NCBI GenBank assembly: GCA_016647705.1
Contig: CM028335.1
Span: 37,516,712 to 37,580,711 of the forward strand
Source of the DNA: Eucommia ulmoides
Taxonomy: Eukaryota > Streptophyta > Magnoliopsida > Garryales > Eucommiaceae
Direction of reading: 5' to 3'
Length of the DNA: 64,000 bases
The stretch's first letter is position 1; each line of letters begins with the position of its first letter. Shown one piece after another: positions 46,480 to 59,949 of this stretch. The notes beneath the pieces are model-generated. The model had not been told where the DNA came from. It did not search any database and worked only from the letters and a program-made list of their open reading frames with translations. A program made the translations under genes and the position numbers.

Positions 46480-49215
46480 TAGAACTAAGCTTGAATCAAG
46501 CTCTATTTCTAGAAGTTTTGGTGGATCCAACCGAATCTTGGATGGAAAACAAAAGAAAACTTAGGCTTCTACTAGGCCTAAGGGAGTCAGATCCTCTTCC
46601 AAACCTACACAGTAAGTTTTCTATGAATATTATTACATGGAATTTTAGAGGTTCTGGAAACAATAATTTTCATATCTCGTTTGAGGATATTATTCATATA
46701 CATAGACCGAATATAATGGTCTTACTAAAGACAAAAGTTGAAATTAATTCTATGAGAAGTTTCTTTAATGTTTAAGGTTATCCTGCTTCTACCCATATTG
46801 ATCTTATTGGAAGGGTTGGGGGGGGTCATGGATGCTTTAGATCCTGGAACGGGTATTCATAAGCCAACTTAATAATACCAACCAAGCTATTTATGTTAGA
46901 GTCAAAAAAGTAAATTATGAGGAATGGGTTCTTTTAGCGATTTACACCAACCCTAATCCGAGATGGCAAAATGATTTGTGGATAGATATGCGTGAGACTG
47001 CTAGAAATATTGATGTAACTTGGATAGCAACCTGAGATTTTAATGATATCGCTAGCCAGTTGGAAAAATCCAGCGTGTGCACTCATTTTGACCTAGCTAG
47101 GATCAACAAGTTCAACAAAAATATTTATGAATGTGGACTGGTTGATCTTAGCTCCAATGGTCCAAAATACATCTGGACTGGAACGAACATAAATAATATC
47201 AAAATAGGAAAGCGTCTGTATCGTGCTCTAGCAAATGAGGCGTGGTGCTTGACCTTTCCTAAGGCTATCGTGGAAACTCTTCCTCGTACGTATTCTAATT
47301 ACTCCCCTTTACTTATTTATGTGTTTGGTATGCATAGAATTGTTAGGAATAAGCCGTTTTACTATGAAGCGATGTGGCCTATGCACCACAATTTTAACAA
47401 TTTTCTTGAGAATAACTAGGATAAAAGTCTAATTGATCTAAAAGGGAAACTTAAAAAGTTAATGGAAAAATTAAGTATTGGGAATAATGAGACTTTCGGG
47501 AATCTATTTAAATGTAAAAGAAACATCCTAACTAGACTAAAAGGTATTCAAATTCCTCAAGGAAAGAATCATATTGAAAATCTTAGTCATTTGGAAAATA
47601 AACTTAGGTATAAGTATCTTGGTCTTCTAAAGCAAGAGAAAATTTTCTGGGCACAAAAATCTACAATCAGATGGCTAAAATTGGGGAAAAATATAACAAA
47701 TTCTTTCATAGTATGGCCCTTCAAATAAGAAGAAAAAATAAAATTAATACATTAAATTTAGAAAATGAATGGATAAAGGAGCAAGATAACCTGAAAACTC
47801 ATGTAAAAAATCATTTTGAAAATTTGTTTTTAGAAGAAGCTACAAATAATTCAAGATATATTCTGAATGTAATTTGCCCTAGAATTAATGAGAACTACCA
47901 TTATGGCATGATAGTTAAACCCACAAAAGAGGAAATTTGGGAGGCTCTGAAATCCATAGGTGACCTTAAAGTACCTAGACATGATGGATTTCAGGCTATA
48001 TTTTTTAGAAGAAAATAGAAAATAATTGAAAATGATGTTGCTGAATATGTTGTGAACTATTTTAGAAATTGGGCAATGCTTGACTATAGTGATATATCTC
48101 TAGTAGCTCTTGTTCTAAAGGTTAATATTCCAAAAAACATTATCCAGTTCAGACTAATTAACCTCTATGATACAACTTGCAAACTAGTGACCAAAATCAA
48201 GATAGCAAGATTTAGACCTTTACTTAATAGAATAGTAGGTCCTCATCAAAGTAACTTCATTCTTGATAAAATGACTTCAGATAATGTTATTGTTGCTCAA
48301 GAAGTTATACACTCACTTAGGAGGAAAAAAGAGAAAAATTGAGGGTTAATTATCAAAATTGATCTTCGAAAGGCCTATGATAGAGTAAATTGGGAATTCA
48401 TGGAAGAAACTTTGTTTGCTTTTAAAATCCTTGACCCATTGGTGAACTTAATCATGAGTTGTGTTAATCCTCTTCCCTCTCCATCCTATGGAATTGAGAA
48501 GCTTTAGAGGAATTTAAACCAATTAGGGGACTTAGGCAAGGGAATCCGTTATCCCTGTATCTCTTTGTTCTCAGTATGGAAAGGTTACCTCATATGATTA
48601 ATTCTTGTGAACAAAAGGGTAAGTGGAATGGTTTAAAAAAGGGTAAAAAAAAAGGTCTAGTATCACACACCTATTCTTTGCGGATGATTTGATACTCTTT
48701 GTTAAAGCTAATGAGAAGAATGTTGATAACATTATGGAAGTCGTTGATAAATTTTCTAGGGTGTACGATCAGAAAATTAATCTGAATAAATCCAAATTAT
48801 TTGTGTCTCCAAATGTTAGCAAAATCCACGCTAGAGACATAAGTAAGAAATTGAACATTGGTCTTGCGGAAGATTTGGGGGTTTACATGGGGATTCCTAT
48901 AATCCATGACATGAATATTAAATGTCACTATAGCTATATCCTAGAAAAAATTCAAAAAAGATTATCAAATTGGAAAACTAATATGCTTTCACTGGCTGGA
49001 AGAACTACTCTGATCAAAGCAACTACTTCCACCATTTCGTTTTATACCATGCAAGTTTTCCCCTTCCAAAAAAAAAATCCATAATGAAATAGATAAAATC
49101 AATAGAATTTTTTTTATGAGGGGACACCAATAATAAAAAGAAATATTATTTGATTAAATGGGAAAAGGTCTGTAAAAGAAAAGAAGATGGTGGTTTAGGC
49201 ATAAGGGTCTGTCTC
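46480..49215 (+). pseudogene. LINE ORF2: endonuclease and reverse transcriptase, L1 type
   Basis: ORF2 begins with an AP-type endonuclease (MNIITWNFRGSGNN at 46623; IHRPNIMVLLKTKVEINSMR). Its C-terminal part is at 47100-47330 (GLVDLSSNGPKYIWTG, RLYRALANEAWCLTFPKAIV). RT follows: about 48025-48345 (ISLVALVLKVNIPKNIIQFR, GPHQSNFILDKMTSDNVIVA), 48350-48420 (IIKIDLRKAYDRVNWEFMEE), the catalytic FFADDLILFVK at 48673-48700, and 48700-49080 (KINLNKSKLFVSPNVSKIH, LSNWKTNMLSLAGRTTLIKA). Stops and frameshifts are scattered, for example near 46775, 47033, 48018, 48340 and 48500-48650. The 3' end (RNase H or zinc-knuckle tail and poly-A) is missing where a copia fragment starts. Confidence 0.88.
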
Positions 49216-49279
49216 TATCACTATGAATGTTAATTATACATGATTGTTTCTCATTTTAGACACGCTTACAAAATTTAGA

Positions 49280-49694
49280 GAATATAGATGCCACTATATT
49301 TTTTAGATAAGAAATATACCCATGTTAGTCTTGCATAGTCATCTACAATCACAAAGGCATAAAACTTCCCTCCTAAACAAGCAATGGCATTAGGACCAAA
49401 TAAGTCTAGATGCAATAATTCAAGACACTTTGATGTGGATGTATGCAATTTCTTCTTATATGATGATCTAAATTGCTTACCGAATTAACATGCATAATAT
49501 ATTTTATTCTTTACATACTTTAGAGCAGGTAATCCATGTACTAGACCTTTCTTAAACAAATTAGAAATTAACTCCATACTAGTATGTCCAAAACGTCTAT
49601 GCCATAACTAACTATTTTCGGATAACGCATTTAAATATGAGAACTTTTGTGCTAAAAAATCATTGAATGAATGAGTGTAAACATTTTCAACACG
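49280..49694 (-). pseudogene. Ty1/copia GAG-pre-integrase and integrase fragment
   Basis: On the minus strand this reads SWLWHRRFGHTSMELI-like text with stops, then LVHGLPALKYVKNKI, CFGKQFRSSYKKKLHTST-like text, and LDLFGPNAIACLGGKFYAFV. This is the H-x-H/C-x-C pre-integrase zinc domain and the start of the integrase core. Both ends are truncated. It lies between the truncated LINE 3' end and LTR-A. Confidence 0.8.
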
Positions 49695-51614
49695 TGATGC
49701 TGACGCACCCCAATTTTTCGCAAGGAAAAAGGATATAAAATTTGACTCCAAAAATCGTGGTCAAACCAAAGATTTATTTAAAGAATTCAGGGGTCAGTTA
49801 TGCTCAGAAAAGGGGTTAGGCACCCCAAGATGCCCGTCCGAAAATAGTATCTTATGTCCAATTAAATCCAATTAATTTAAGTCTGAACGTTTTATTTTAT
49901 TTTGAAATCATTTTCTTCTTATGAAATCTTTTTGGTATGTTTTCAAAAATAAGATGGGATAAGTTTTTGTATTTTTTGGAATGTTCTTTCGGTATGACCT
50001 CTTATCAAATATTAAGAATTCGATAAGGATGGTCCCTAGGGGATGGTTCTATATATGTTTCCGAGGGATTTCTTTAATTTAAATGCGCAAATTAAAATAA
50101 GCGAAAAAAAAAGGTTGAAAGCATGAATGTAAAAACTAGCATGATACGAATTTTATTTTATTTACACAAAAGTAACATAAAAAACTACTTGTATGATTTT
50201 TATGCAAGAATGGTTTTAATTTAAATGTACCAATGCAAAACGGTATGAATACGAGAATAAATAAGCGAAAACTACATGAATTAAGTGATTATGTGGGGGC
50301 CAAGATTTAATTATCTGATATATATGAAAAGTGCAAGTGGTATACGTGTCGTAATTAAATGAGAAAAAGTGACATGAATTACGAAATCTAAAAGAACCTG
50401 TATGCAATTAAATATAAAAAAATGTAAGCAATGAAAGTGTCATAAACATGTCGTCTAAATGATGTTTATTTTAACTTTCCCCAATTAATTCAGGAAAATT
50501 CCGATTTGAAATTCCCTCAAATTCTGTGGAGATGAGAATCGAGTGGAGATCGCGAAAATAAAGTTCATTAAAATTAATATTTCCAAAACTTAGGCGGAAT
50601 CCCACAAACAGGTTTATCATGAGAAGAGATTTCTTAGAACCGAACGTTTCTAAATTCCACTGTACATGGGGAATTGAAACGAGATTATGGAAAATTCACC
50701 CACGATTTATTGAATCATCAAATTCATCCTATGGTTTGTAATGATTAATTCTTACAAACTAAGGTTTTGTTATTTTTCTTGCTTTTTTTGTATTTTTTAT
50801 AAGAAATAAAAGAAAAGAAAAGAAAAGAAAAAATAAATAAATAATTAAACATCATTTACCTAACGTTTGGGGACTAAGTTGAAGTATGAAAAACCCACCT
50901 CGGCATTTTCATCGAATCATCGAGCAACTTATTTTTTAGATTTTTTTTTTAATGAATTGCCACAAATAAAAAAGGAATTCAAAAAAAAAAAAAAAAGATA
51001 TGGGTGTCCTCGTCTATCGCTCAGGGGTTCAAATTAAGAGCGGAGAACTCCGTCACGGGTTTTTCATCTAGTCATCGAACAATTACAAATGAAAGAAACT
51101 TACAAGAATTTAAATTGCGAGAAACAAAAGAAATAATGAATAAGAATTAAAAATCAGAAAATATACCTGTTCTGGCCAAAATTCCCGATGCTCGAGTTTT
51201 TTCTCTCTCGCAGACGGCTTCTCGAAAGGGCTCTCGCAAAGAATTATTCTCTAGGAAGTTTTCTCTCTCAATTTAATGAATGAATTAGAAAGATGAGGAT
51301 CTTATTTATAGGGAAATATAGGGCGTGAAAAACACTTAGGAAACCCTAAAAATTTGGTCTGTCTGCTTAAACCAAGTCCAAGTTGGATAGGAAAAGGGTA
51401 AAATTGGAAAAAAGAGCAAAAACGAAGGTTCTTAATTCACTGCCTCCCCTTGGCTAACACGCAGCATGAGGACCCGCCATTTTTTTTCTTTTTTGTTTTT
51501 CTTTTGCAGCTAACCAAGGAATGTGGAGGCCATTTTTTGTCATATTTCTCTTCTCTCTATCTTTCCTTTCTCTCACTCCCATGGTCTATCTCTTCTATTC
51601 CCTATCTCCTTCTT

Positions 51615-51650
<36 letters not shown>

Positions 51651-51832
51651 TTATTCTTTTTTAGTCCATTTTCTTTTTCTGTCTTTCACCCCTTTTCTTA
51701 ATTTCAATTTTCTTCTTCTTTTTTTTTTTTTTTTTTTTTTTTTTTGTATTTTAAAAATAAAATAAAATAAATAAATAAACTAAAAAATAAAAGCATAAAA
51801 TTTTTGTGGGGCAGTTAAAATGCGGTGTCTAT
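49695..51832 (-). repeat. LTR-A, Tat/Ogre-like, 2.1 kb
   Basis: On the minus strand it starts TATAGACACCGCATTTTAAC (TG changed to TA), has a TATA box (TATAAATA, 51310-51303), and ends GGTGCGTCAGCATCA. It is preceded on that strand by a purine tract (AAAGAGGAACAG), as expected of a 3' LTR. Near its 3' end it carries the ggggtcagttatg...gcaccccaagatgcccgtcc block common in Tat-lineage LTRs. Confidence 0.7.
51616..51646. repeat. CT microsatellite
   Basis: About 15 CT units near the promoter-side end of LTR-A, followed by CT-rich and T-rich sequence (a 28-T run ends near 51746). Confidence 0.95.
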
Positions 51833-54740
51833 AACTGTTCCTCTTTGTGATGCGAGTTTCACTTGCTTGACAAAGATAGGAGACCACGTCATTTTGACTA
51901 TCACATTTTCTGGATTTTTCAAGGTACATTTTTCGACAACAAAATAAATAAAATATCAAAATAATTAATGACAATACTCATGACGAATAAGTGTCCGTTT
52001 AGAGAATCGCAAAGAGTAATGAAAAATTATCCATGATGATACTCATGACGAATAGATGTATGTTTAGAAGATCATTTAGAGTAATGAAAATAACCCATGA
52101 TGGTACTCATAACGAACAAGTATCAGTTTGGAGGATCATTCAGAGTGATAGAAAATGACTTATGACGAACATATGTCCATTTAGAGGATTGTTTAGAGTA
52201 ATGAAAATGACACTTATACCCAACCTTCTTGGCTAGGGGACAAAAGAAAGTCCAGCGGTATAAATTATGCCCCAGCTTATCGCTGGGTAAAAATAAGAAT
52301 CAAAGATATAAAATGTGGCCCAGCCTGCGGCTGGGGTTGACTATCAGATAACCAAACCTTAACAAGTTGCTTACGTACCTTAGAATTATGCTAAGGATCA
52401 GGTTTGGCGTGGTTCACTAGAAGCCCTTTTAAGGGGAAAAAGACATAGGGAAAAACACATACCTGGATGCTCATTTAGGATTTTTGAATTTTAGCAATAA
52501 AAGTTTCCAATTCGAGTTGGCAGAAAGATGAGGGGACCCAATGATAATAAAATCCATGCTTCCGGCCTTTTTAAGATCTCTGTAAATGAACAAGAAAACA
52601 CTTACAAAACAAAATCTTAGCCTGAAAAATTGTCACCTTTGATGACTTGTCTGTCATAGTCGCTCGGCAGACGGTGCTTGACTTTCTCGAGGTGATTCGA
52701 TGAGATTCATTTATTTGAATTTAGCAACTTCTCCTTCCAACTCAGAGCCAAGACCTAACATGTATCATCAAGGTCTCCTTGGCTTGCCCGACTGGATTCT
52801 TGTCTTTCAAAATTTCTAGGTGCTTCGACACTTGGGATTCTAATACTCCTACGTACTCTGTGTTTTCTCAAGTCCTACAAACTCATTTAGTCCAAAAAAT
52901 GGGCAAAATGTCAAAAATTACTAAGATGAGTACATTCAATACCCAATATAATTTTTTGTGAGATTTTTAGCTGGATTGTAGAGGAATATGGTTCCAATAC
53001 ATTTCCAGACAACGACCAATGTTTCTTTTTACAAATTTTGATTCTATTCAAATCCATTAAGTTCTGATTCGAAGAAATGTCGTTTGTCTACCAAATTGGC
53101 CCAAAGCGGAAACCTTAAGAGAAATAATCTATCCCCTTTTTTTCTCTTCAAATTTCTTCCGTATTTGCACCAGTGCTTCTTGCTCAGTTAATGATTTGAT
53201 TATTTTACTCTCATTCTTTTTGTCATTTTTTTGATAAATAGATAATTGAACTTACAGTGGTTCGGGGGCAACTAAGCTTAGAAATCAACCTGGTCTTCTT
53301 TGCGAGTTGAGACCTTCTTGCAACCTGAAAATCTATCAATGAAGGAGTAAATTTGGTATCCAACAGTGTTGGTTGTTGGTGACAAATCCTCATTTTTCTA
53401 GCTATGATCTTCATCGAATGATTGGATATCGATATTATATTTGAGAGCTTCTTCATTGGGATTATTCACCTAGGATGATTGTGTTCCATTTTCACCATTG
53501 GGTTTGACAACAGGCGATCCAAAATGTTTACGTCTAGTTTTATTGGATTACTAAAGGACATATGGGGACAGCTTGATCGGATTGCGAAAAAAAATCAAAA
53601 CATCTGTAGGGCAATGAATGCTAATCTTGACTTTCGAATCCTTCGGTACTCTGGAATTACTGCCAGATTCGGTCAAAGGCCTTTTGGACCTCACCATCTT
53701 TTGGCAAAACAAAATCTTCCTTTGTTTCTATTTTCATTGGATCATAGTCTAGCTCCGTATTGAAATCATATATTCACATCCTTTCTCAGTCACATCACAT
53801 ACAATATATGTAAGCAATTTTCGATTCCTGGAAGAGTAAGATTTAAATATTAGGCTATAGTTTGGATAAGATAGAACTGCATTTATTAAAATTCAAGAAA
53901 TCCATTACAGAGAAAATTCTTTTCTATCAAAATGACTAACGGGATTAAAAGGTGAGTACATAAAAATGTCCCAAAACACCTAGCAAATTGGGAGAAAACA
54001 GGGATTCCAGTTTTGCAACCTTTAGATTATTTAACTTGAGCCTTAGGCACATGTTTCGTTCTTATCTCCGCTAACATTTTGGTAAAGGTCAACTTCACCA
54101 TTCTTTGAAGGTGCATGCTCAGGTAGCGGATTTAGCTGACAATTTGGCTTAGCGGACTCAATATTTTTGTTGGGGAGTGTGAGGGTCCCCATTCGTATGA
54201 ACTCTTGAATTTTGTCTTTTAGTTCGAAGCACTGCTCGATCGTATGTCCTTCGACTCCCGAATGGTACTCATAGAAAGAATTTGAAGTGGCGGCTTTACT
54301 TCCAGGCTTAGGCTCATAGGATGGAAGATGCGTCAATATCCCCTACTTTAAACAATTTTGGTATAGTTCGATGATTGAGACCAGAAGGTCTAGTAGCTCA
54401 TTTTCATCATTTTGAAAGTTTCTCTCAGTAGCGCAAAGTGGATAACCAGGTGATATTGGGTTCCTAGTTTTAGGGTATAGTTAGAGATTTGAGGTGGCGG
54501 GGTTTTGGTTTGACTGATATGTATGTTAAGTGGATGTTTGGTAGACTTAGGGATAATATTAGGGGGTATGGTTTTGGTAAGGGGAAGGTACGTTCTGGTA
54601 GTAGCGGGGACGGCTTTGGGAATATAGCTGGTTCTAGGAGTAGTATTGGTTTTACGATTTTAAGGAAGATGGTTGAGGTGTTTGTTGTTTTGGTTTGGAT
54701 AGTTTTGGAGATAGGAAGATTGAGGGTTATTTTTATGAAG
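51833..54740 (-). pseudogene. Internal remnant of Tat-like element A with gag C-terminus
   Basis: Right of LTR-A come tandem repeats (51965-52215) and non-coding 3' sequence with the phrase ttgcttacgtacctt...ggatcaggt seen in Tat leaders and UTRs. 53800-53200 reads in broken minus frames (FTPSLIDFQVARRSQLAKKT). 54336-54043 encodes a gag zinc-finger-like block: FYEYHSGVEGHTIEQCFELK followed by DKIQEFIRMGTL. 54740-54480 is a proline-rich gag linker. Pol is essentially deleted. The N-terminal half of gag is at 61340-62401, displaced by LTR-B. Confidence 0.7.
51965..52215. repeat. Tandem repeat, about 65-bp units
   Basis: Four diverged units with (a)ctcatgacgaataagtgtccgtttagaggatc and gagtaatgaaaatga, lying just inside LTR-A in the 3' region of element A, a position typical for Tat-lineage tandem repeats. 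Confidence 0.8.
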
Positions 54741-54843
54741 AGTTGATGCACCTCGGATTTTGATAACAGAGGAAGTAGAAATCGGGATGTCCTCCAAATT
54801 TGTTCATTTTAAAAATGGTTTTTTAGAGGCTTTTCTAGGCACC

Positions 54844-54848
<5 letters not shown>

Positions 54849-54890
<42 letters not shown>
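54849..54890. repeat. Homopolymer of 42 A
   Basis: Uninterrupted A run near the left end of LTR-B, the longest homopolymer in the window. It could be a real expansion, a trace of an insertion tail, or inaccurate in length. Confidence 0.9.
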
Positions 54891-54891
<1 letters not shown>

Positions 54892-55672
54892 ACGTATTGG
54901 GTTTGAATTTTATGTTTAAAAAGGAGTCACCACCTAGCATGGGTTAAATGGTATGCTAGGTTACCGGGATTTTAAAAATTGATTTTTTATTTTTGAAATG
55001 ACCCGTGTTTTGACTCATAAAGGTCTTGTACGAAAGATTTATTTAAGTTCGGTGGTCGGTTATGTCTAGGGAAGGTTTTATGCACCCCAAGACACTCATC
55101 CATAAACAGTACCTTAGTCTAAATGAATATTCACTTTTAAACAATACCCAAGTAATTTTCTTTGGTTTACTTAACAAAAACAATTTCATTTTTTTTAAAC
55201 GTTTTTACGTTTTTTACACATTTTTGACATGATGAAAGTTGTAAATACTACACTAATCTAAGCAACGACAACCCAATAATAGTATATAATAAACATAAAT
55301 ATAAACGTCCAAAACTTATAAAGGTTTCCTACATATCTCTATTTTCATAGGGAATCAGGTCGACATGTAATTCCAACATGCAAGCTATATGAAATGAAAT
55401 ATTTTTTGTATTTTTTAACGACCGAACCTTATAAAGGTTGCCAACATATCCTTATTTTCACAAGGAATTAAGTCAACATGTAGTTCCAACATACAACATG
55501 ATATGATTTTATTATTAAAGGTGACCTAAACCTATATGAGGTTGTGGTCACCGAACCCATATGAGGTTGCCTACGTACCTTGGAAAATGACAAAAGATCA
55601 GGTCATCACGTAGTTCGTTTAGGTTTGGTTTCATGTGTTCTTCATGTTCTTGATATTCTTGATGTTCTTGAC

Positions 55673-55677
55673 ATGAT
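55673..55677. repeat. Left 5-bp target duplication of solo copia LTR-2
   Basis: atgat, repeated at 58192-58196. Confidence 0.85.
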
Positions 55678-58191
55678 TGTTGGCCCAATGAGCTACTCAA
55701 GAGGGGGGGGTGAATTAGGTAGTAATAAAAAATTAAACAAAAAAAAAAAATCAAATAATTAATTTTATCCTAAATTAATTATTATAGTAACGAATATATA
55801 TATTCAACTAGTTATACATTCAAACAACAAAATATAAATAATTTAAATAAAGTAGCACATCAGAAATTTATATTGGTTCACTAAGCTATTCTTGGCTAAA
55901 CCAGTCCCCCGAGCTCCACGGAAAGTCGCACCCACTAATCACTAAGATTATTTTAAACATGTAGGAACCAAACCTTTACACAATGATTCTTTTTACAAGT
56001 TCAGAATTAACCTTTATAACTTTCTTTTCCCAGGCTCAGGAATAACCTTCTCTTTTTCCCAAGCTCAAGAATAACCTTATCTTTTTTCCGGGCTCAAGAC
56101 TAACTTAATCCTTTCACAAGCTAAGGATCAAACCTAATTTTTTTATACTTTAGGCTAAGAATGAAACCTCACAATCACTCAAAGTATCCTTTTCCCAAGT
56201 TAGGATGAAACCTTTACAATTCACTCACAACTGATCCTAATCAGGAAGAATCACATTTAAGCTCTTTTTAAGGGAAAAAATAACTTAAACCTTTTTATAC
56301 TTAGGTAAAGATCAAACCTCAATCTCTTTACCGGAAGAGATTGAAACCCAAAGCTACCCCTGATTAGACATTCCCAATAGTATCTAATCCGTCACACAAC
56401 TCACCAATTACAATAAAATTGATAAGTTCTTCCCACTCGGAGTTTCTACCACCTCAAATCAATTTAAACTCAATTAATGTCCCGATAATTACTTGTGATA
56501 GAATTAAGTGAGAAAACAAAAATCTGATTATAAAAATAATACGAGTAACACAAAATTAAGTACGTAATCAGAATATCACACAAATCGTTTTAAAAGATTT
56601 TTTTTATGATTTTAAAGTTCAGAAACAATTTCACAAGATTAATTATCCAAGTGATAATAACAATAATAAACTCAATCAAGAATAAGTTTGGAATACTTTC
56701 ATCACGAAAACATAAAAATCAGATTATAATATATATGGGTAGCACACAAATAAGTATGTAATCAGATTTTCACCAAAAATCGTTTTAAAATATTTTTATG
56801 CGATTTAAGGTTCAAAAAATGATTTTATCAAGATCTTATCAACCAAACAAATATAGAAAAATTAATAAGAAATAAAGACTAATAACTTCAAAAGATCTCA
56901 CCAAGATAACACCGAAGAATTATAGATTGAAACACAACACAGCTCAACTCGGTGACGTTAACACAATCAATATTTTAACTCAAGAATTTCTCAATAATTG
57001 ATCTCACAATTTGATCTCTAAAAATAATATCAGAATGATGACTCTTAGAAAAGTTTAGGAACTGAATAGTTCTTGATATTTTGATTGGGATTATTGAAAC
57101 CTCAAAAACGCAGGTTTATTTATATGGAATTAGAACAAGCCCTCCAACGGCTAGTTTTCATATATCATGAAAAATAATTGCACTAAATTATAACTCTTAA
57201 AATATTCAATTAAGTCCCTCAAACATTTTCTTAAACTTAATTAGATTGGATAAAAAGAATTACATGAACCAAATTGAGAAATAATCAAAATACTTGAACA
57301 ATATCTATAGGGATAATAAAATATCAACTATATATCTTAAATTCCATCAGATACCTAAGATATATCTCATATCCTAACCATAAAATGGCTAGTAACGACT
57401 ATTTTTTGAATCAAAACCATGAAATCCTCGAATCCTGAAATTGACCATCAGTTGACCGACCAAAAGGCTAGGTTGACTGCCCGATTCAAGATGTAGCCCA
57501 AGCCAAAAATATCTCGACCATAGGCCGACCTCCACTCATTCTTCTGTCAACCGGATGATATAGAGAGTTTCTCAGGTCGACCTCTCAACTTTGTCTGTCA
57601 ACCTACCGATTCACAGAGTTTCTGTTTTGGCCATAGGTCAACCTGTCGATTAAGAGACTAAATAATTCCAACAACTTCTCATCGGTTGACCGATCCCTCT
57701 AGGCAAGTCGACCGATCTTGCTGTACTCATTTCTTAATTCATTTTTTTAATTTAATTTCTTCGATGTTTTTGCTCTTTGAACTGATTTCTTTTCTCGCTT
57801 AACTCCACTAACACTTAAATTCAATTTTAATCTAATCTTTCTTAAATCAATATTTCTTCTTCAATTTCACATAGGAGCAATTATGTTAACTAATTAGGAT
57901 CCAATTAAAAGCACACATAATTGTAAAAATATTTTGTGTCTGTGTGATCCTAATCAGGATACATCAAGAGTAAAAATTTAACCTGAGTTATTTTCCCTTA
58001 GGTTCTTCAAAGTCTTCGGTCTCTTAATGTCCATCATCTTTGTCAGTCTCTTTAGCATCCATTTAACATTCATCTCAATTTCTTCATGATAATATCTTCA
58101 ATGGAACTTATAAATTGAAACACTCAATAAATCCATTAGTTCCACAAAAAACATCAACATTTAATTGTCCATCAAAATCTTAGGATCAATA
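55678..58191 (-). mobile_element. Solo copia LTR-2, same family as LTR-1, reverse, 2514 bp
   Basis: Reverse orientation: on the minus strand it starts TATTGATCCTAAGATTTTG (TG changed to TA) and ends GAGTAGCTCATTGGGCCAACA, flanked by identical pentamers. It follows LTR-1 along the whole length: ttaatgttgatgtttt, the ggtcaaccgacc-type dyad zone (57440-57720), a TATA (CATATAAATAAAC near 57125), a duplicated taagatcttgataaaatc...ttttaaaacgattttt block, and gaggtggtagaaactccgag. No internal region follows. It is inserted in LTR-B. Confidence 0.92.
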
Positions 58192-58196
58192 ATGAT
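58192..58196. repeat. Right 5-bp target duplication of solo copia LTR-2
   Basis: atgat, identical to 55673-55677. Confidence 0.85.
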
Positions 58197-59059
58197 CTTG
58201 AACAATTTTGACATAGTTTGATGATTTTAACATATTTTCGACGTTTTTGTCTTGATTACTTGTTATACATGCTATGTATATGAAATTTAAGTATGAATAT
58301 GAAATGATCATGCTATGTACAAACATAATATACCTATTTAAGAAAAAATTAAAAGGGGTTTCAAAAAGACATACCTCCTTAGGGGAAGTAGTTTTCCCTA
58401 AGTGATTATCTTCTTTTCCTTCTTGATCTCATTGGTTGTCCTCGATCAGCTGCCATTAAATCCTTGAGTTCTTCCTCCAAAAACCTCAAGAACTTCATTC
58501 GAGGCAAAATGTTTGTAGATTTCTAGGTACTATTGAAGAGAATTTCTTGGAAACCTTAGAACTCGAGAACTTTGCTCGAACCTAGAGAGAGAAGGATTGG
58601 TTTTCAAGTGTTGAAAAAAATAAAAAACAGGCCCCAGTATATATAGACCTGGGGGTCTTCCCATTGGGTAATGTGTAGACCATTCCAGGTTCATCCCTGG
58701 GGTCTGTTTGGCTTAGGTATGATCTTGTTATGTATTGATCTTGAATAGTTTAGGATGAATTTTGAAGATTGTGTAAGATTCTCTAAAGATTTGGTAATGA
58801 TTACCATATATTTAAAAGATCTTTGCAATTGTTTGCAATCATTAGTAATAACTGGTTTCATATGGGTGCATTAATATCTTGATGTGACACTTCCGGTTTA
58901 ATTTGGTGGCTAAGTAATGGTTAGTTTTACTATTTTGATTTGGTTTCCATTAATGCTTCCAAGGTTCTTTTTATTTGGTTTTGAGGTGTCACTTTGCATT
59001 TAATGCTTGATGGTGACCCTTGATGTGATGGGCCTTGATTCGGTTGGATTTGAATCACA

Positions 59060-59460
59060 TTGGCTTAGTTTTCCTTGTAACTAGTAGTTACATTTCAAGG
59101 GTTTTGGTTAACCATAAGATATTTTGATTAAAATATCTTCATACTTTGAATATACCCAATATATGTCATCCCAAGCATTAAATTCTTTATGGTATGGGAA
59201 TTTAATGCTCATTAAATGCCTTGCTTAGGTGGCGAACCGGATCGGTTTTGTTTCGATAACGGGTAGTCATGTTTCAAGGATTTCGGTTAACCCTAATATA
59301 TTTTGATCAAAATATATTCATTCCCTGAATTTGGCCCATCCAAGTCATCCCAGGCATTTAATTCTTGATGGGATGGGCATTTAATACTCATTAAATATCT
59401 TGCTTAGGTGGCAAACTGAATCGATTTAGTTTTGATAATGGTTAGTTACCTCTTAAGTAA
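59060..59460. repeat. 179-bp tandem duplication in LTR-B
   Basis: ttcaagg(g/a)ttt(t/c)ggttaacc at 59094 and 59273, with gatattttgat(t/c)aaaata, the catttaat motif and cttgcttaggtggc following at matching distances; a partial third copy starts near 59440. The inner ttttgatcaaaa-type dyad is preserved in both. Confidence 0.85.
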
Positions 59461-59949
59461 CTTAGTTCCTTCTCTAGATATTTTGGGTAGAAAATATATT
59501 AGGGGTGTCTTGGTCTTTTAATACTCATTTGTGTGTCATTATTTGATGTGTTGGTCTCTTGATTCAATGGTCCTTGGTGGTTTAGTTAAGACAACTTTGG
59601 TTTGGTCAATTTCAAACCAAGTCCTAATCCTTAGTTACGTTGTGTAACTTGGACTTGTCATAACATTTCCATGCCTTTATTTAGGTCTTTTGGATTTTTT
59701 TAATGATATTAGTACTCTAAAAAATAATTTAAAGAAATATTTTTGGTGTCAAATAGACAAAACCGGTGATAATAAATGTTTCAAGGGTCAAAGTAGGTAA
59801 TCGAGGTAATTTGGTGAAATTTCCAATAATTAAAGGATAGTAACTAATTTTTATTTATAGTACAGGTGATTTAACGAAATCAACATTTAATAATGTCATC
59901 TTAGTCCCCCTTTAATTTTAGGATTTTTGAGATTGACCCGAAACTTTTA

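Noticed and set aside
49695-51832. LTR-A as a solo LTR
   Set aside because: No matching pentamer at its ends (acacg and actgt), and a purine tract and element A internal sequence adjoin its right side.
54489-54746. 85-codon plus ORF rich in Gly, Phe and Arg
   Set aside because: The opposite strand reads as the proline-rich gag linker between the two gag parts of element A.
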